Shown: positions 55,180 through 64,000, counted from the first letter of the stretch. The stretch is DNA of 64,000 bases from Pseudonocardia sp. MH-G8 (GCF_002262885.1 NZ_NKYF01000002.1:434001-498000); one strand, 5' to 3'. Notes: generated from the letters alone by a model not told the origin. Numbers and translations: made by a program.

Positions 55180-58100
55180 CGAACGGCCTCCCCGGCCGCT
55201 TGCACGCGGCCGTCACCGCCGCGGGCGGCGTCGGCTCCGGGCTGCGCGTCGAGGAGATCCGCGTCGATGTCGTCGGCGTCGGCGTCCCCGAGCAGATCGA
55301 GGTGCTCGTCCTCGCGCAGGTGAGGAGCACCGGCGGCCGCGCCTCCGGACCCGTCGGCCGCGGCACCGGCCATGAGGCCGTCGGGGTCGTCGAGGGCGTG
55401 GAACTCGTCGTCCACGTCGAGGACGGCCGGAACCTCGCCCGGCAGCTCGTCGCCCAGGTCGCTGCCGAGGTCCACGACCCGCCCGGTCGGACGCCCGAAC
55501 ACGATCGGCCGCGGCGACGCGGGCTCGTCGGGCGCCCGCACCGCCTCCGGCGCGGTGGCCGCGGGCACGCCCCGCACGGCCACGCGGTTCGCGTCCGGGT
55601 TGGTGTCGAGCGCCTCGCGCAGGTGCTCCAGGTGCGGCGCCTCGAGGTCGATGCGGATCTTCTCCACGCCACCGTGCCCGTCGGCGAAGATGAACTGGCG
55701 CGGGGTGTCGTCGGGCCGGTCGTCGTGGCGCGGCCGCGGCGAGAGGGTGCCGAGCATCTGCTCGTAGCCCACCCCGGTGGGCACCTTCAGCAGCCGCAAG
55801 GCCTCGGCCTGCGCCTCCTCGTCGTCGGTGCGCCCCACGAACACGGCGTTGACCAGCGACGCGAACCCCGAGACCCGCAGCAGGTCACCCGCGAGCTGGG
55901 AAGCGAACAGCGCGCGGACGTTGAACTTGCGCGAATCGCGCGCGAGGCGGTCGATCAGCACCTTGCCGGTGGGCACCTGGGACAGGAAGTGCGTCTCGTC
56001 CAGCGCCACGCCCTTGCGCAGGTTGCGGTCGGCGTCGTAGATCGTGCGCTGGGTGAGCCACGACGCCAGGTTGAGCAGCTCGACGGCGAGCGCCTCGGAA
56101 TCGGTCCACTCCTCCCGCGGGCTGCCCGGGCGCGGCAGCGTCATGCCCTGCATCGTGAGCACCGTGAGCCGGTAGTCGCGGTCGGCCTGCCAGGGGTCCT
56201 CCCGCGTCGTGTCAGGGAACAGCAGCGCCGCCTGCGGCAGCTCGCGCCGCTCCTCGAGGAAGTCGGCGACCACGCCGGCGTGGTCCTCGCCGTCGCGGGC
56301 GTGCCGGCGCAGCACGTCGATGACCAGGCCGGGATGCCGGTCCGGGGCGCCACCGACCTCACGCACGGCGCGCAGCAGCACGATCCGGGTGTGGGGGATC
56401 CGGGCCACGTCGTAGGGCAGCAGGCCGGTGAGGACGTCCAGCACGAGCCGGCGGCGGGTGGCCGCCGCCAGGGAGCGTTCGCGGCGCCACGCCCGCTCCG
56501 GGTCCTCCTCGTCGGCGAAGTGCTCCGGGCGCGGCTCGGCGACCACGCGGTACGGGTTGAGGATGCCGGGATCGGCTCGCAGCAGGTTGATGTGCCGGGA
56601 GAACGGCGCCAGCTCGGGCAGCTTGGTGAGCTGCGCGAGCGGCCCTGAGGGGTCGAGCAGCGTCCAGCGGGCCCCGGCCCGCAGCGTCTTGTAGGTGATG
56701 AGACCGGTCAGGAACGACTTGCCGGAGCCGAGGCCGCCGACCACCGCCGTGAGCCCGGACGCGCGGCGCACCTCCTGCGCGAGCCACGGGTCCCACGCCA
56801 CGGGCCGACGGGTGGCGGTGCACGTCTCGCCGATCATGATGCCGCGCCGGTCGCCGACGGACGCGGTGGCTGCGGGTACCGCCGCGGCGGCCCACATCAC
56901 CGAGCCGCGACGGCGGTAGGCGGTGGACGCGAGCGGCTCCCCGGGGATGAACTCGCGCGCGTAGCGGTACTGCGCCTCGGGGTGCTCCACCTGCACCTTC
57001 GGCCGGTAGACGTCGAGCACCTGCTGCGCCCGGCTGATCGCCTCGGCCTCGTCCTTGCCCGACACGGCCACGCGCCACCACCCGTAGAGGCGGGTGTTGA
57101 TCTGGGTCAGGCCGCTGGTGAGCTCGTCCTCGACCTCCAGCACGCGGTCGGCCTGGCGGGCGAGCGACATCGGCGGGTCGAGGTCGTGGTCGTGGGTGTA
57201 GTGCCGGATCTGGCTGCGCACCTTGCCCATCTGGCGCTGCAGCTCGCCCGCCACCTCCTCGGGCCGGCGGATGTACATCCGGGCCGACCACTCCACCGGG
57301 AACGGGAGCCGGTCGGAGTGCTGCATCCACGGGTCGTCGACCTCCGGGATGCGCAGACCCTCCATCAGCCCGAGCGACATCACGGCGACGTTGCGGCTCA
57401 CCGTCTGCGCGCGCAGCCGCCCGACCACGCGCACGGTGGGTGCGTAGGGCTCCTGGTGCATCTCGACGCCGTCGGTGAACGCCGCGAGGTCCTCGGTCTC
57501 CCAGCGGTGGCCGCCACCGGGCACGACCGACAGGGTGCGGGGCGCGGGCAGGCCCAGCGCGCAGGACCGGTGCATCAGCCAGGCGATGTCGTCCGACGAG
57601 GCCGGCACCGCGTCGAGCCCGGAGCCGGCGACGAGCGCGTCGAGGTGGCCGACCTCCGACGACAGCGCCGCGATCTCGGCCCGGACGGCCGCGGGTGCGA
57701 GCTTGCCGAGCACCGGCGCCGCGCGCTCCACCCACCGGTCGAGCATCCTGCGACCGGAGACCTCGATGCCGAGGAAGACCTCCTTGTCCGACATCGACAG
57801 GCCCATCAGGTGGCGCTGCTCGCCCTCGAGGAAGCCGTCCCAGCCGAGCGCCCCCGCGACGTCGGGCATGCGGCCGAGTGCGTTGTGGTCGAACGACTCG
57901 GCCCACATGTGCACCGGGTAGGGCCGGGTGGTCACGCGCAGGTGCAGCCAGCGCCCCTGCAGCTCGCCCAGCTGCGCGGCGATCTGGCGGATGAGCGCTT
58001 CGCGCTGCGAATCGCTGCGGAAGCTCCAGGCCTGGGCCGCGAGCCGGTACCAGGCCATCACCTGGGAGCCGGTGCGGGTCAGGTGCCCCTCGATGGACCG

Positions 58101-58217
58101 CAGGGCGATGTCGGGCTCGTAGGTCGGCAGGCCGCCGTCCCCCGCGAGTGCCCGGCCGCGCCGCCGCCCCGCCTTCTCCGGCGATCTGCGATCACGGCCC
58201 GTGTCACGTCGCGACAC
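55176..58217 (-). CDS. VirB4/ConE-like secretion ATPase
   Basis: The 1013-residue ATPase has an N-terminal VirB4 region, a Walker A VGGLGSGKS (about residues 493-501), and a Walker B with GVALDETHFL (about residue 735), then an acidic disordered C-terminus of about 120 residues. VirB4 proteins energise assembly and substrate passage in type IV systems. The GTG at 58217 follows a GGAAGGGAC ribosome site and overlaps the PrgI-like stop by 14 bases. The upstream extension in the same frame lacks a ribosome site. Confidence 0.85.
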   Translation of the reverse strand: MSRRDTGRDRRSPEKAGRRRGRALAGDGGLPTYEPDIALRSIEGHLTRTGSQVMAWYRLAAQAWSFRSDSQREALIRQIAAQLGELQGRWLHLRVTTRPYPVHMWAESFDHNALGRMPDVAGALGWDGFLEGEQRHLMGLSMSDKEVFLGIEVSGRRMLDRWVERAAPVLGKLAPAAVRAEIAALSSEVGHLDALVAGSGLDAVPASSDDIAWLMHRSCALGLPAPRTLSVVPGGGHRWETEDLAAFTDGVEMHQEPYAPTVRVVGRLRAQTVSRNVAVMSLGLMEGLRIPEVDDPWMQHSDRLPFPVEWSARMYIRRPEEVAGELQRQMGKVRSQIRHYTHDHDLDPPMSLARQADRVLEVEDELTSGLTQINTRLYGWWRVAVSGKDEAEAISRAQQVLDVYRPKVQVEHPEAQYRYAREFIPGEPLASTAYRRRGSVMWAAAAVPAATASVGDRRGIMIGETCTATRRPVAWDPWLAQEVRRASGLTAVVGGLGSGKSFLTGLITYKTLRAGARWTLLDPSGPLAQLTKLPELAPFSRHINLLRADPGILNPYRVVAEPRPEHFADEEDPERAWRRERSLAAATRRRLVLDVLTGLLPYDVARIPHTRIVLLRAVREVGGAPDRHPGLVIDVLRRHARDGEDHAGVVADFLEERRELPQAALLFPDTTREDPWQADRDYRLTVLTMQGMTLPRPGSPREEWTDSEALAVELLNLASWLTQRTIYDADRNLRKGVALDETHFLSQVPTGKVLIDRLARDSRKFNVRALFASQLAGDLLRVSGFASLVNAVFVGRTDDEEAQAEALRLLKVPTGVGYEQMLGTLSPRPRHDDRPDDTPRQFIFADGHGGVEKIRIDLEAPHLEHLREALDTNPDANRVAVRGVPAATAPEAVRAPDEPASPRPIVFGRPTGRVVDLGSDLGDELPGEVPAVLDVDDEFHALDDPDGLMAGAAADGSGGAAAGAPHLREDEHLDLLGDADADDIDADLLDAQPGADAARGGDGRVQAAGEAVR

Positions 58218-58707
58218 GCGAACGTCCCTTCCGTCGTGAACTGCCTCCGCTCCACTCCGGCGTGCCCGCGGGCCTTCCCCGCAGAACACCGCCGGCCCCC
58301 TCACGGGGTGGGCTCGCCTCGCGCCACGCCTTGGGCCGCCTGCGCGGCCGGACGGCCGGACCGATCCGCACCCGGCTCGAGCGGACCACGCCGCCCTCGC
58401 CCGTGGTGCGCCGCCGCGGACCGGTGACCTCGTGCCGGAAGAGCCCCACGACCTGCCCGAGCGGTCGTTCGTAGTTGATGCGCTGCCCGAGGAACCGGGT
58501 GACCGCGATCGTGAGCAGGAGCGCCCACGCCACGGAGAAGAAGTCGAGGCCGATACCGATCCGGCGCTGCACGAACATGATGACGATCATGACGAGGAGG
58601 CCGAGCCCGTAGCTCACGTACCGCGCGCGCCACGGGAACGTGGCGCGCGGCGGGCCGAGCCAGACGGAGTCGACGCGGTAGATCTCGTCGTCGGTGCGGA
58701 CGAGCAC
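58204..58707 (-). CDS. PrgI/TcpE-like membrane protein
   Basis: The 167-residue protein has an N-terminal YRVDSVWLGPP region, two membrane helices (about residues 27-46 and 56-72), the HEVTGPRR motif and a basic disordered tail. This is typical of PrgI/TcpE, the VirB3-like partner of the secretion ATPase. The GTG at 58707 is three bases after the stop of the pilin-like gene. Confidence 0.78.
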   Translation of the reverse strand: MLVRTDDEIYRVDSVWLGPPRATFPWRARYVSYGLGLLVMIVIMFVQRRIGIGLDFFSVAWALLLTIAVTRFLGQRINYERPLGQVVGLFRHEVTGPRRRTTGEGGVVRSSRVRIGPAVRPRRRPKAWREASPPREGAGGVLRGRPAGTPEWSGGSSRRKGRSRVAT

Positions 58708-58710
58708 TGA

Positions 58711-58971
58711 TCAGCCGACGAGGAGGCCGGCCAGGAAGTTACCGATCTCGGGGCCGTTACCCGAGACGGCGATGCCCAGCGCGATGAGCCCGACGACGAG
58801 CCCCACGCTGCGGCGCGCGACGCCTGCGTTGTCGCCCTTGCCGCCGATCCACAACAGGATGATCGCGATGCCGAGCAGGATGAGCGGCACGACGTTGTCG
58901 GTGATCCAGCCCTGGAGACCGTTGGTGCTCAGGGTCTGCGCGTGCAGTACGAGCACCTGTGGTCCGGTCAT
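58711..58971 (-). CDS. VirB2-like small double-helix protein (possible pilin)
   Basis: The 86-residue protein has two membrane helices (NVVPLILLGIAIILLWIGG and RRSVGLVVGLIALGIAVS) with a short positive loop (KGDNAGVARR), the shape of VirB2/TrbC-like pilins or small channel subunits. A GAGGAGGAGC site precedes the ATG. It is the first gene of the operon, so its promoter should lie upstream, in the 431-base gap to etfD. Confidence 0.75.
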   Translation of the reverse strand: MTGPQVLVLHAQTLSTNGLQGWITDNVVPLILLGIAIILLWIGGKGDNAGVARRSVGLVVGLIALGIAVSGNGPEIGNFLAGLLVG

Positions 58972-59272
58972 GACGGCTCCTCCTCGTGGCGCTGCCAACC
59001 CGAATTCGCCGCTGACCCGACCTCCTCGGGCTGGTGGACACCCGACCTGGCCTGCTCGGGCTCCGCGACGAGTAGACCATGTTGACCAGCGGGAGCATAG
59101 AGGGTCGCCCGGCCGGCAGAACCGCGTGACACGGACAGCCACGCAACACTGCGCAGGGGTGAACGGGGCGTGCGGTGAGCGGTCGATCTGGACCGGTTGA
59201 GTGACGAAGACCCGGCGCGGGGACCGAGGCGCGCACCCGAACGGCGGGTTAAGGTCACATCGCGCTCCGCTG

Positions 59273-59286
59273 TTACCCGTGAGTAA
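59273..59286. promoter_or_regulatory. Imperfect palindrome TTACCCGTGAGTAA upstream of etfD
   Basis: The 14-base site has TTAC/GTAA arms and resembles the TTACYNNNNRGTAA-type sites I associate with fatty-acid-oxidation regulators of the TetR family. It is 117 bases before the etfD GTG. The rest of 58972-59402 shows no gene or hairpin. Confidence 0.4.
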
Positions 59287-59402
59287 GTTCCGCGGTGAAC
59301 GGCCGGACCGACATCGGCGATGGACGGGGAGCACCGGTCTACCCTGCTCCGCAACGGCTCCGCGGCCCACCACCCGCGGCGCCAGCCCTGGGAGGAGAGC
59401 CC

Positions 59403-61820
59403 GTGGTTGTCAGACTCGTCATCGGCCTGGCGATGACAGTGCTCGCGCTGGTCGTATCCGGCCGTCGCGCCTACTGGCTCTACCGGCTGATCAGCGCCGG
59501 CCAACCCGCGCACGACCGCACCGAGGGTCTCGGCGAGCGGGTCAAAGCGCAGTTCGTCGAGGTCTTCGGGCAGCGCAAGCTGCTCCGGTGGTCGGTGCCC
59601 GGACTCGCCCACTTCTTCACGTTCTGGGCGTTCGTGATCCTGATCACGGTGTACCTCGAGGCCTACGGGGCCCTGTTCGACCACGACTTCCACATCCCCC
59701 TGATCGGCCGCTGGCCGGTGCTCGGCTTCCTGCAGGACTTCATCGCCTTCGCCGCGCTGATCTCGCTCGCCGTGTTCTCCGTGATCCGGATCCGCAACGC
59801 GCCGGAGCGGGAGGCGCGCGCGTCGCGGTTCTACGGCTCCCACACCGGCGGCGCGTGGCTGATCCTGTTCATGATCTTCAACGTACTGTGGACGATGTTC
59901 TTCTTCCGCGGCGCATCGTCGGCGCTGGGGGTGTTCCCCTACGAGTCGGGGGCCTTCGTCTCGATCGGCGTCGGCCGGCTCATGACCGGGATCCCGGAGA
60001 GCACGCTCTTCGTGCTGGAGAGCGTCGGGCTGCTGCTGCACATCGGCGTGATGCTCGTCTTCACCGTGATCATCGCCTACAGCAAGCACCTGCACATCTT
60101 CACCGCCCCGATCAACGTCTCGGCCAAGCGCTTCCCGAAGGCGCTGGGCCCCCTGCAGCCGATCGAGCACGAGGGCAAGCCGATCGACTTCGAGGACCCG
60201 CCGGAGGAGGCCTCGTTCGGCCGCGGCAAGGTCGAGGACTTCACGTGGAAGGGCATGCTCGACTTCGCGACCTGCACCGAGTGCGGTCGCTGCCAGAGCC
60301 AGTGCCCGGCCTGGAACACCGGCAAGCCGCTCTCGCCGAAGCTCGTGATCATGGACCTGCGGGATCACCTGCTCGCGAAGGCGCCCTACCTCATCGACGG
60401 CAAGCAGGCCCCCGAGGACGGGTCGATCGACTTCTCCGCCGGGCTCACCGCCCACCCGGGCCACGGGGTGCCGGAGTCCGGGTACGAGCGGGTGCCCGGT
60501 TCCGGTCCGGAACAGGCGGCACGCCCTCTCGTCGGCACCGCAGAGCAGGGCGGCGTGATCGACCCCGACGTGCTGTGGGCGTGCACCACCTGCGGCGCGT
60601 GCGTCGAGCAGTGCCCGGTGGACATCGAGCACGTCGACCACATCGTCGACATGCGCCGCCACCAGGTGCTCATCGAGTCGGAGTTCCCCTCCGAGCTCGG
60701 CGTGCTGTTCCGCAACCTGGAGAACAAGGGCAACCCCTGGGGGCAGAACGCCAAGGACCGTCTGGATTGGACCAAGAACCTCGACTTCGAGGTGCCGGTC
60801 TTCGACGGCGAGCTCTCACCCGACACCGAGTACCTCTACTGGATCGGCTGCGCGGGCGCGTTCGACGACAACGCCAAGAAGACCGTGCGCGCCACCGCCG
60901 AGCTGCTCCACCGCGCCGGCGTGGACTACGTCGTGCTGGGCTCGGAGGAGGGTTGCACCGGTGACCCGGCGCGCCGCTCGGGCAACGAGTTCCTGTTCCA
61001 GATGCTGGCCCAGCAGAACGTCGAGATGCTCAACACCGTGTTCGAGGGGCGCGAGCCGGGCACGCGCAAGATCGTGACCACGTGCCCGCACTGCCTCAAC
61101 ACCCTCGGCCGGGAGTACCCGCAGCTGGACGGGCACTACGAGGTCGTGCACCACACGCAGCTGCTGAACAAGCTGGTGCGCGAGGGCAAGCTCGTGCCGG
61201 TGGCCGCCCCCGACGGCGGCGCGCTCACCGACGTCACCTACCACGACCCCTGCTACCTGGGCCGGCACAACGAGATCTACGAGGAGCCCCGCGAGCTCGT
61301 GGGGGCAGCGGGCGTCAAGCTCAACGAGATGCCCCGGCACGCCGATCGGTCCTTCTGCTGCGGCGCAGGTGGCGCCCGCATGTGGATGGAGGAGAAGATC
61401 GGCAAGCGGGTCAACCTCGAGCGCGTGGACGAGGCCCTCGACACCGGCGCCGAGAAGATCGCCACCGGCTGCCCGTTCTGCCGCGTGATGTTCTCCGACG
61501 GTCTCACCCAGCGCCAGAGCGAGGACAAGGGCAGCGGCGTGGAGATCCTCGACGTCTCCCAGATGCTGCTCGCCTCGGTCAGGCGCGGCGACGCGGCGCC
61601 GAACGGGAAGGTCGACTCCGTCGGCGCGGGCGCCCCCCATACGGCCGACACGACCCCGGCCAGCGGAACCGAGGCGAACGGTCCGGGCGACGAGTCGGCG
61701 GTTCAGGCCGACCCGGCAGGCGATGTCTCGGTGGGCGGCGCGAGCACCGGGGGTGCAGAACCGAAGGGCGCACGACCGGAGGGCACGACCAGCGACGAGG
61801 AGCGCCGCACCGGCCAGTGA
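59403..61820 (+). CDS. etfD: EtfD-like membrane iron-sulfur oxidoreductase (Rv0338c-like)
   Basis: The 805-residue protein has an N-terminal membrane part of five helices with histidines (nitrate-reductase gamma-like), then two [4Fe-4S] motifs (CTECGRCQSQCP; CTTCGACVEQCP), and two CCG domains (CGAGGAR, HDPCYLGRHNE). A disordered Gly/Asp/Glu-rich tail follows. Relatives accept electrons from EtfBA during fatty-acid beta-oxidation and pass them to menaquinone. The GTG at 59403 has GGAGGAGAGCCC in front. An ATG at 59295 is not preferred. Confidence 0.92.
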   Translation: MVVRLVIGLAMTVLALVVSGRRAYWLYRLISAGQPAHDRTEGLGERVKAQFVEVFGQRKLLRWSVPGLAHFFTFWAFVILITVYLEAYGALFDHDFHIPLIGRWPVLGFLQDFIAFAALISLAVFSVIRIRNAPEREARASRFYGSHTGGAWLILFMIFNVLWTMFFFRGASSALGVFPYESGAFVSIGVGRLMTGIPESTLFVLESVGLLLHIGVMLVFTVIIAYSKHLHIFTAPINVSAKRFPKALGPLQPIEHEGKPIDFEDPPEEASFGRGKVEDFTWKGMLDFATCTECGRCQSQCPAWNTGKPLSPKLVIMDLRDHLLAKAPYLIDGKQAPEDGSIDFSAGLTAHPGHGVPESGYERVPGSGPEQAARPLVGTAEQGGVIDPDVLWACTTCGACVEQCPVDIEHVDHIVDMRRHQVLIESEFPSELGVLFRNLENKGNPWGQNAKDRLDWTKNLDFEVPVFDGELSPDTEYLYWIGCAGAFDDNAKKTVRATAELLHRAGVDYVVLGSEEGCTGDPARRSGNEFLFQMLAQQNVEMLNTVFEGREPGTRKIVTTCPHCLNTLGREYPQLDGHYEVVHHTQLLNKLVREGKLVPVAAPDGGALTDVTYHDPCYLGRHNEIYEEPRELVGAAGVKLNEMPRHADRSFCCGAGGARMWMEEKIGKRVNLERVDEALDTGAEKIATGCPFCRVMFSDGLTQRQSEDKGSGVEILDVSQMLLASVRRGDAAPNGKVDSVGAGAPHTADTTPASGTEANGPGDESAVQADPAGDVSVGGASTGGAEPKGARPEGTTSDEERRTGQ

Positions 61821-61827
61821 AGCCGAG

Positions 61828-61870
61828 CCACTCCACACATTCAGCAGTGAGCATCCGGTGTGTGGAGTGG
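61828..61870. terminator. Bidirectional hairpin between etfD and the membrane protein gene
   Basis: CCACTCCACACA (61828-61839) pairs perfectly with TGTGTGGAGTGG (61859-61870) around a 19-base loop, between convergent genes. Confidence 0.75.
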
Positions 61871-61875
61871 GCTGG

Positions 61876-62787
61876 CTAGCCGCAAGGCGCGAACCCGGTC
61901 ACCAGGTACGTGCGCTGGTTCGGGTCCACCAGCTCGGCCTGTACGCGGCCGATCTCCGAGCCTGCGGTCTGTGCCCACGCGGTCGCGCAGCCGTCCAGGA
62001 CGAGAGCGGCAGGAGCCGGCAGGCGCGGGTCGGCACCACGGGGCATGCCGAGCTCCCGCGACTCGGCCGTCGTCTGGCCACGTTGGTGGAGGAGTACCGC
62101 CGCGGCGGCGCAGTCGGGGGCACCGGCTGCCTGAGCCAGCTGTTCTTCCGCCGCAGGCGTGAGCACGGCGCAGAGCAGGTCGGGGTCCGGGCCGGATTGA
62201 GTGATGGCGAGGACGAGCGTTGGCACGATGTCACCGCTCTCCTCGGCGATGCCTGCCCGGGACAGGTCTCCCGCCTGCGCCTGAATCTGGGAGAGCTCGA
62301 TCCGGTCCTGGTGGACGGAGAACCCGAAGCCGATCCCGCTCGCGGCACACAGGACGGCCCCCACCGCCGCGAGCCGCCACCACGGCAGCTGGGTGAGCCC
62401 TGCCAGCAGGACGCCGATGCTGCCGGCGAGCGCCCAGGCCCACGGGCCGGTGCTCACCATCAGCCCGATGACCACGACGAGGAACGCGAGCGGCAGGTCC
62501 CAACCGCGCAGCAGCCCTTCGAGGCGCAGCAGCCGGAGCACGACGAGGGCGCCGAGGCCGATCATCCAGGGGATCCAGGAGAAGCCGGCGAAGGGCCACA
62601 GGAGCAGCGCCGCCGCGATCACCGCGAGGGAGGCGGCCCCGCGGGGTGAGCGGACGATCCGCCGCCAGTCGAACCGCGGGCGCGGCGGCGGCGCGCCCGG
62701 CTCCGGCGGCGGGACGGGCACGGCCGGCGGGTGCGACGGACGCGCCGCAGGCAGCCAGGGGGCCTGGGGATCACGTCGCGGTTCCAT
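61876..62787 (-). CDS. Membrane protein with extracytoplasmic Cys-containing domain
   Basis: The 303-residue protein starts with a Pro-rich tail (residues 1-40), then about five membrane helices (residues 50-165), then a soluble domain of about 130 residues with cysteines in DLLCAVLTP, PDCAAAAVL, DGCATAW and FAPCG. The domain is probably external, with two disulfides. It is not recognised. A convergent position to etfD does not suggest a joint role. Confidence 0.75.
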   Translation of the reverse strand: MEPRRDPQAPWLPAARPSHPPAVPVPPPEPGAPPPRPRFDWRRIVRSPRGAASLAVIAAALLLWPFAGFSWIPWMIGLGALVVLRLLRLEGLLRGWDLPLAFLVVVIGLMVSTGPWAWALAGSIGVLLAGLTQLPWWRLAAVGAVLCAASGIGFGFSVHQDRIELSQIQAQAGDLSRAGIAEESGDIVPTLVLAITQSGPDPDLLCAVLTPAAEEQLAQAAGAPDCAAAAVLLHQRGQTTAESRELGMPRGADPRLPAPAALVLDGCATAWAQTAGSEIGRVQAELVDPNQRTYLVTGFAPCG

Positions 62788-62799
62788 CGCTGTCGGAGG

Positions 62800-63768
62800 C
62801 TACCGGTCGGACGGACCGTGTCCCAGCGGTCGCCGTGGGTCAGCGGGACGGCCGGCGCGGCGCCACTCCAACGGCGCAGCGCCGTGGGCCCGGCGGAACC
62901 GGCGGGCGAAGTAGCCCGGATCGCGGTAGCCGACACGGGCGCCGACGGCCTCGGCCGTCAGGTCGGTCTCGGCGAGCAGCCGTCTTGCCTCGACCATCCG
63001 CCGCTCGGTGATCCACTGCTGCACGGTGCGGCCCGTCTTGCGCCCGACGACCGTGGTGAGGTGGCCGGGTGTGAGGCCGACCTGCGCCGCCACGTCGGCC
63101 AGGGTCAACGTCCCGCGGAACCTCTCCTCGATCACGTCGAACACTGCGGCGAGCAGTGGTTCGTCGCGCAGGACGAAGCCGTCGAGGACGTCGGTGGCCA
63201 GCCGGGAGACGGCGACGAGCAGGAGCGTCAGGTGTGCGACGGCGGCCTCGTTGCTGCCGTCCCGGCGCTCGCGCAGCTCGCTGTCGAGCGCAGCGAGCCG
63301 CTCGCTGAACGCCGCCCGTCCGGCCGGCGGGACGTGCAGCCGCTGGACCCCGCCCGCCACACCACGGACGAAGGGGAACAGCAACGGGTGGGAGCGCCAG
63401 GAGAGGAACGCACCGGGGTCGGCGGCCCCGACGACGTCGGGCGGGAAGAACACCGCCCAGCCGTCGGCCGCCGCCAGGCCCCCCGCCTGGTCGACGACGA
63501 CCACCTCGCCCGGAGCAACGACGAACACGTCGCCCGCGACCGGGGACCACTCGCGCTCGTCCACGCGCAGGCAGCCGCCGTCCTGCTCGAAGTAGACGAG
63601 CACGAGGAAGTCGTGGGCGTGGGGGTGCCGGCGCACGACGCCCGCCGGCTCCTCACGGCCGTCGCGGCCCCGCACCACACCGATCGGTGGCACCCCCGGC
63701 ACCCGGCGGTAGCCGTAGACGGGTACACCGCGAACTCGCGACGTCGGATCCGAAGAACGTCCCATCAC
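62800..63768 (-). CDS. AraC-family regulator with cupin sensor
   Basis: The 322-residue protein has an N-terminal cupin barrel (HPHAHDFLVLVYFEQDGG; SPVAGDVFVVAPGEVVVV) with histidines for a metal or ligand, and a C-terminal AraC domain (LTLADVAAQVGLTPGHLTTVVGRKTGRTVQQWITE; LTAEAVGARVGYRDPGYFARRFRRAHG in parts). It is divergent from a methyltransferase gene at the window edge, its likely target. Confidence 0.9.
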   Translation of the reverse strand: MMGRSSDPTSRVRGVPVYGYRRVPGVPPIGVVRGRDGREEPAGVVRRHPHAHDFLVLVYFEQDGGCLRVDEREWSPVAGDVFVVAPGEVVVVDQAGGLAAADGWAVFFPPDVVGAADPGAFLSWRSHPLLFPFVRGVAGGVQRLHVPPAGRAAFSERLAALDSELRERRDGSNEAAVAHLTLLLVAVSRLATDVLDGFVLRDEPLLAAVFDVIEERFRGTLTLADVAAQVGLTPGHLTTVVGRKTGRTVQQWITERRMVEARRLLAETDLTAEAVGARVGYRDPGYFARRFRRAHGAAPLEWRRAGRPADPRRPLGHGPSDR

Positions 63769-63861
63769 TGCCGAGGATCCTCACTTGGCAACAGCCCGCG
63801 GCCGTTCCAGCCTGGAGGCAGGAACTCCGAACATCGTCCCAGCAGAGGGAGAACTACCGCC

Positions 63862-64000
63862 ATGTCCGACCGTCCCACCGGCACCCGCAACGAGCACGAC
63901 TACGTGCCCGCGATGGGGAGGGACCGGCTGCTCCCGCTCTACGACCCCTTCACCTGGCTCGTCGGCGCGCCGCGCGTGCACCGCCGCCTCGCCGCCCGGG
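63862..64000 (+). CDS. Start of a class I SAM methyltransferase (cut by window end)
   Basis: The first 46 residues (MSDRPTGTRNEHDYVPAMG; RDRLLPLYDPFTWLVGAPRVHRRLA) match the usual N-terminus of a family of small class I methyltransferases. The SAM-binding motif would lie beyond the end. It is divergent from the AraC regulator with about 90 bases between. Confidence 0.65.
   Translation, partial: MSDRPTGTRNEHDYVPAMGRDRLLPLYDPFTWLVGAPRVHRRLAAR

Noticed and set aside
58218-58304. Longer VirB4-like start at 58304
   Set aside because: The GTG at 58217 has a clear ribosome site; the longer form overlaps the PrgI-like gene by about 100 bases.

Overview
The window reads as core chromosome of a very GC-rich actinobacterium, most likely Pseudonocardiales (Pseudonocardia-like). 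Support: very high GC with strong third-position bias, abundant GTG starts, dense operons with 4-base stop/start overlaps, no rRNA or tRNA, and gene order that can be laid next to Mycobacterium tuberculosis. Blocks recalled from that genome recur in this order: a Rv3677c-to-Rv3671c-like block (metallo-hydrolase, crp, small membrane protein, nth, TlpA thioredoxin, CoA Nudix, marP), a Rv0357c-to-Rv0365c-like block (purA, hypothetical, fba, DedA, GH76), a Rv0380c-to-Rv0385-like block (SpoU methylase, pyrE, clpB, globin-reductase), the dnaK-grpE-dnaJ-hspR operon, and a Rv0338c-like etfD.

Layout. 1-1717: 3' part of a disordered Asp/Arg/Pro-rich protein. 1881-10626: oxidoreductase, Nudix plus metallo-beta-lactamase-fold pair, MFS pump, Crp, nth, TlpA, Nudix, MarP. 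10740-23985: purA, a TetR/nitroreductase-like divergon with twin operators, lipid acyltransferase, FUSC exporter, fba, ECF sigma factor, two DedA proteins, GH76, GlxA-type regulator and DJ-1/PfpI protein. 24059-26570: HAD phosphatase, a roughly 0.7 kb gene-free stretch rich in hairpins, DUF4262, SpoU methylase. 26667-31083: an AcoR/MimR-type activator divergent from amidohydrolase, DUF59 and alcohol dehydrogenase genes. This is the accessory set known beside binuclear-iron propane/acetone monooxygenases, but the monooxygenase is absent. 31451-34934: membrane flavin reductase, DUF4142 protein and secreted protein. 34941-49614: pyrE, clpB, an uncharacterised TPR-AAA plus TPR-membrane pair, globin-reductase, VapBC-like module and the heat-shock operon. 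51103-58971: a compact type IV secretion-like locus with no DNA-processing genes. 59403-64000: etfD, a membrane protein, an AraC regulator and the start of a methyltransferase.

Regulation visible in the sequence. HspR-type inverted repeats (HAIR) sit upstream of clpB and, twice, upstream of dnaK; hspR itself is the last gene of the dnaK operon. The clpB HAIR is shared with the divergent TPR-AAA pair, so that pair is probably part of the HspR heat-shock regulon. A SigH/SigR-type promoter for clpB appears to be nested in the same HAIR. Many genes show TAnnnT-like -10 boxes 6-8 bases before an ATG or GTG, which predicts widespread leaderless mRNAs. Three copies of a related hairpin (5703, 6955, 26601) form a dispersed intergenic repeat family.

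Most promising leads: (1) the type IV secretion-like locus embedded between core genes, (2) the HspR-linked TPR-AAA/TPR-membrane pair, (3) the monooxygenase accessory module without its monooxygenase, (4) the dispersed palindromes.
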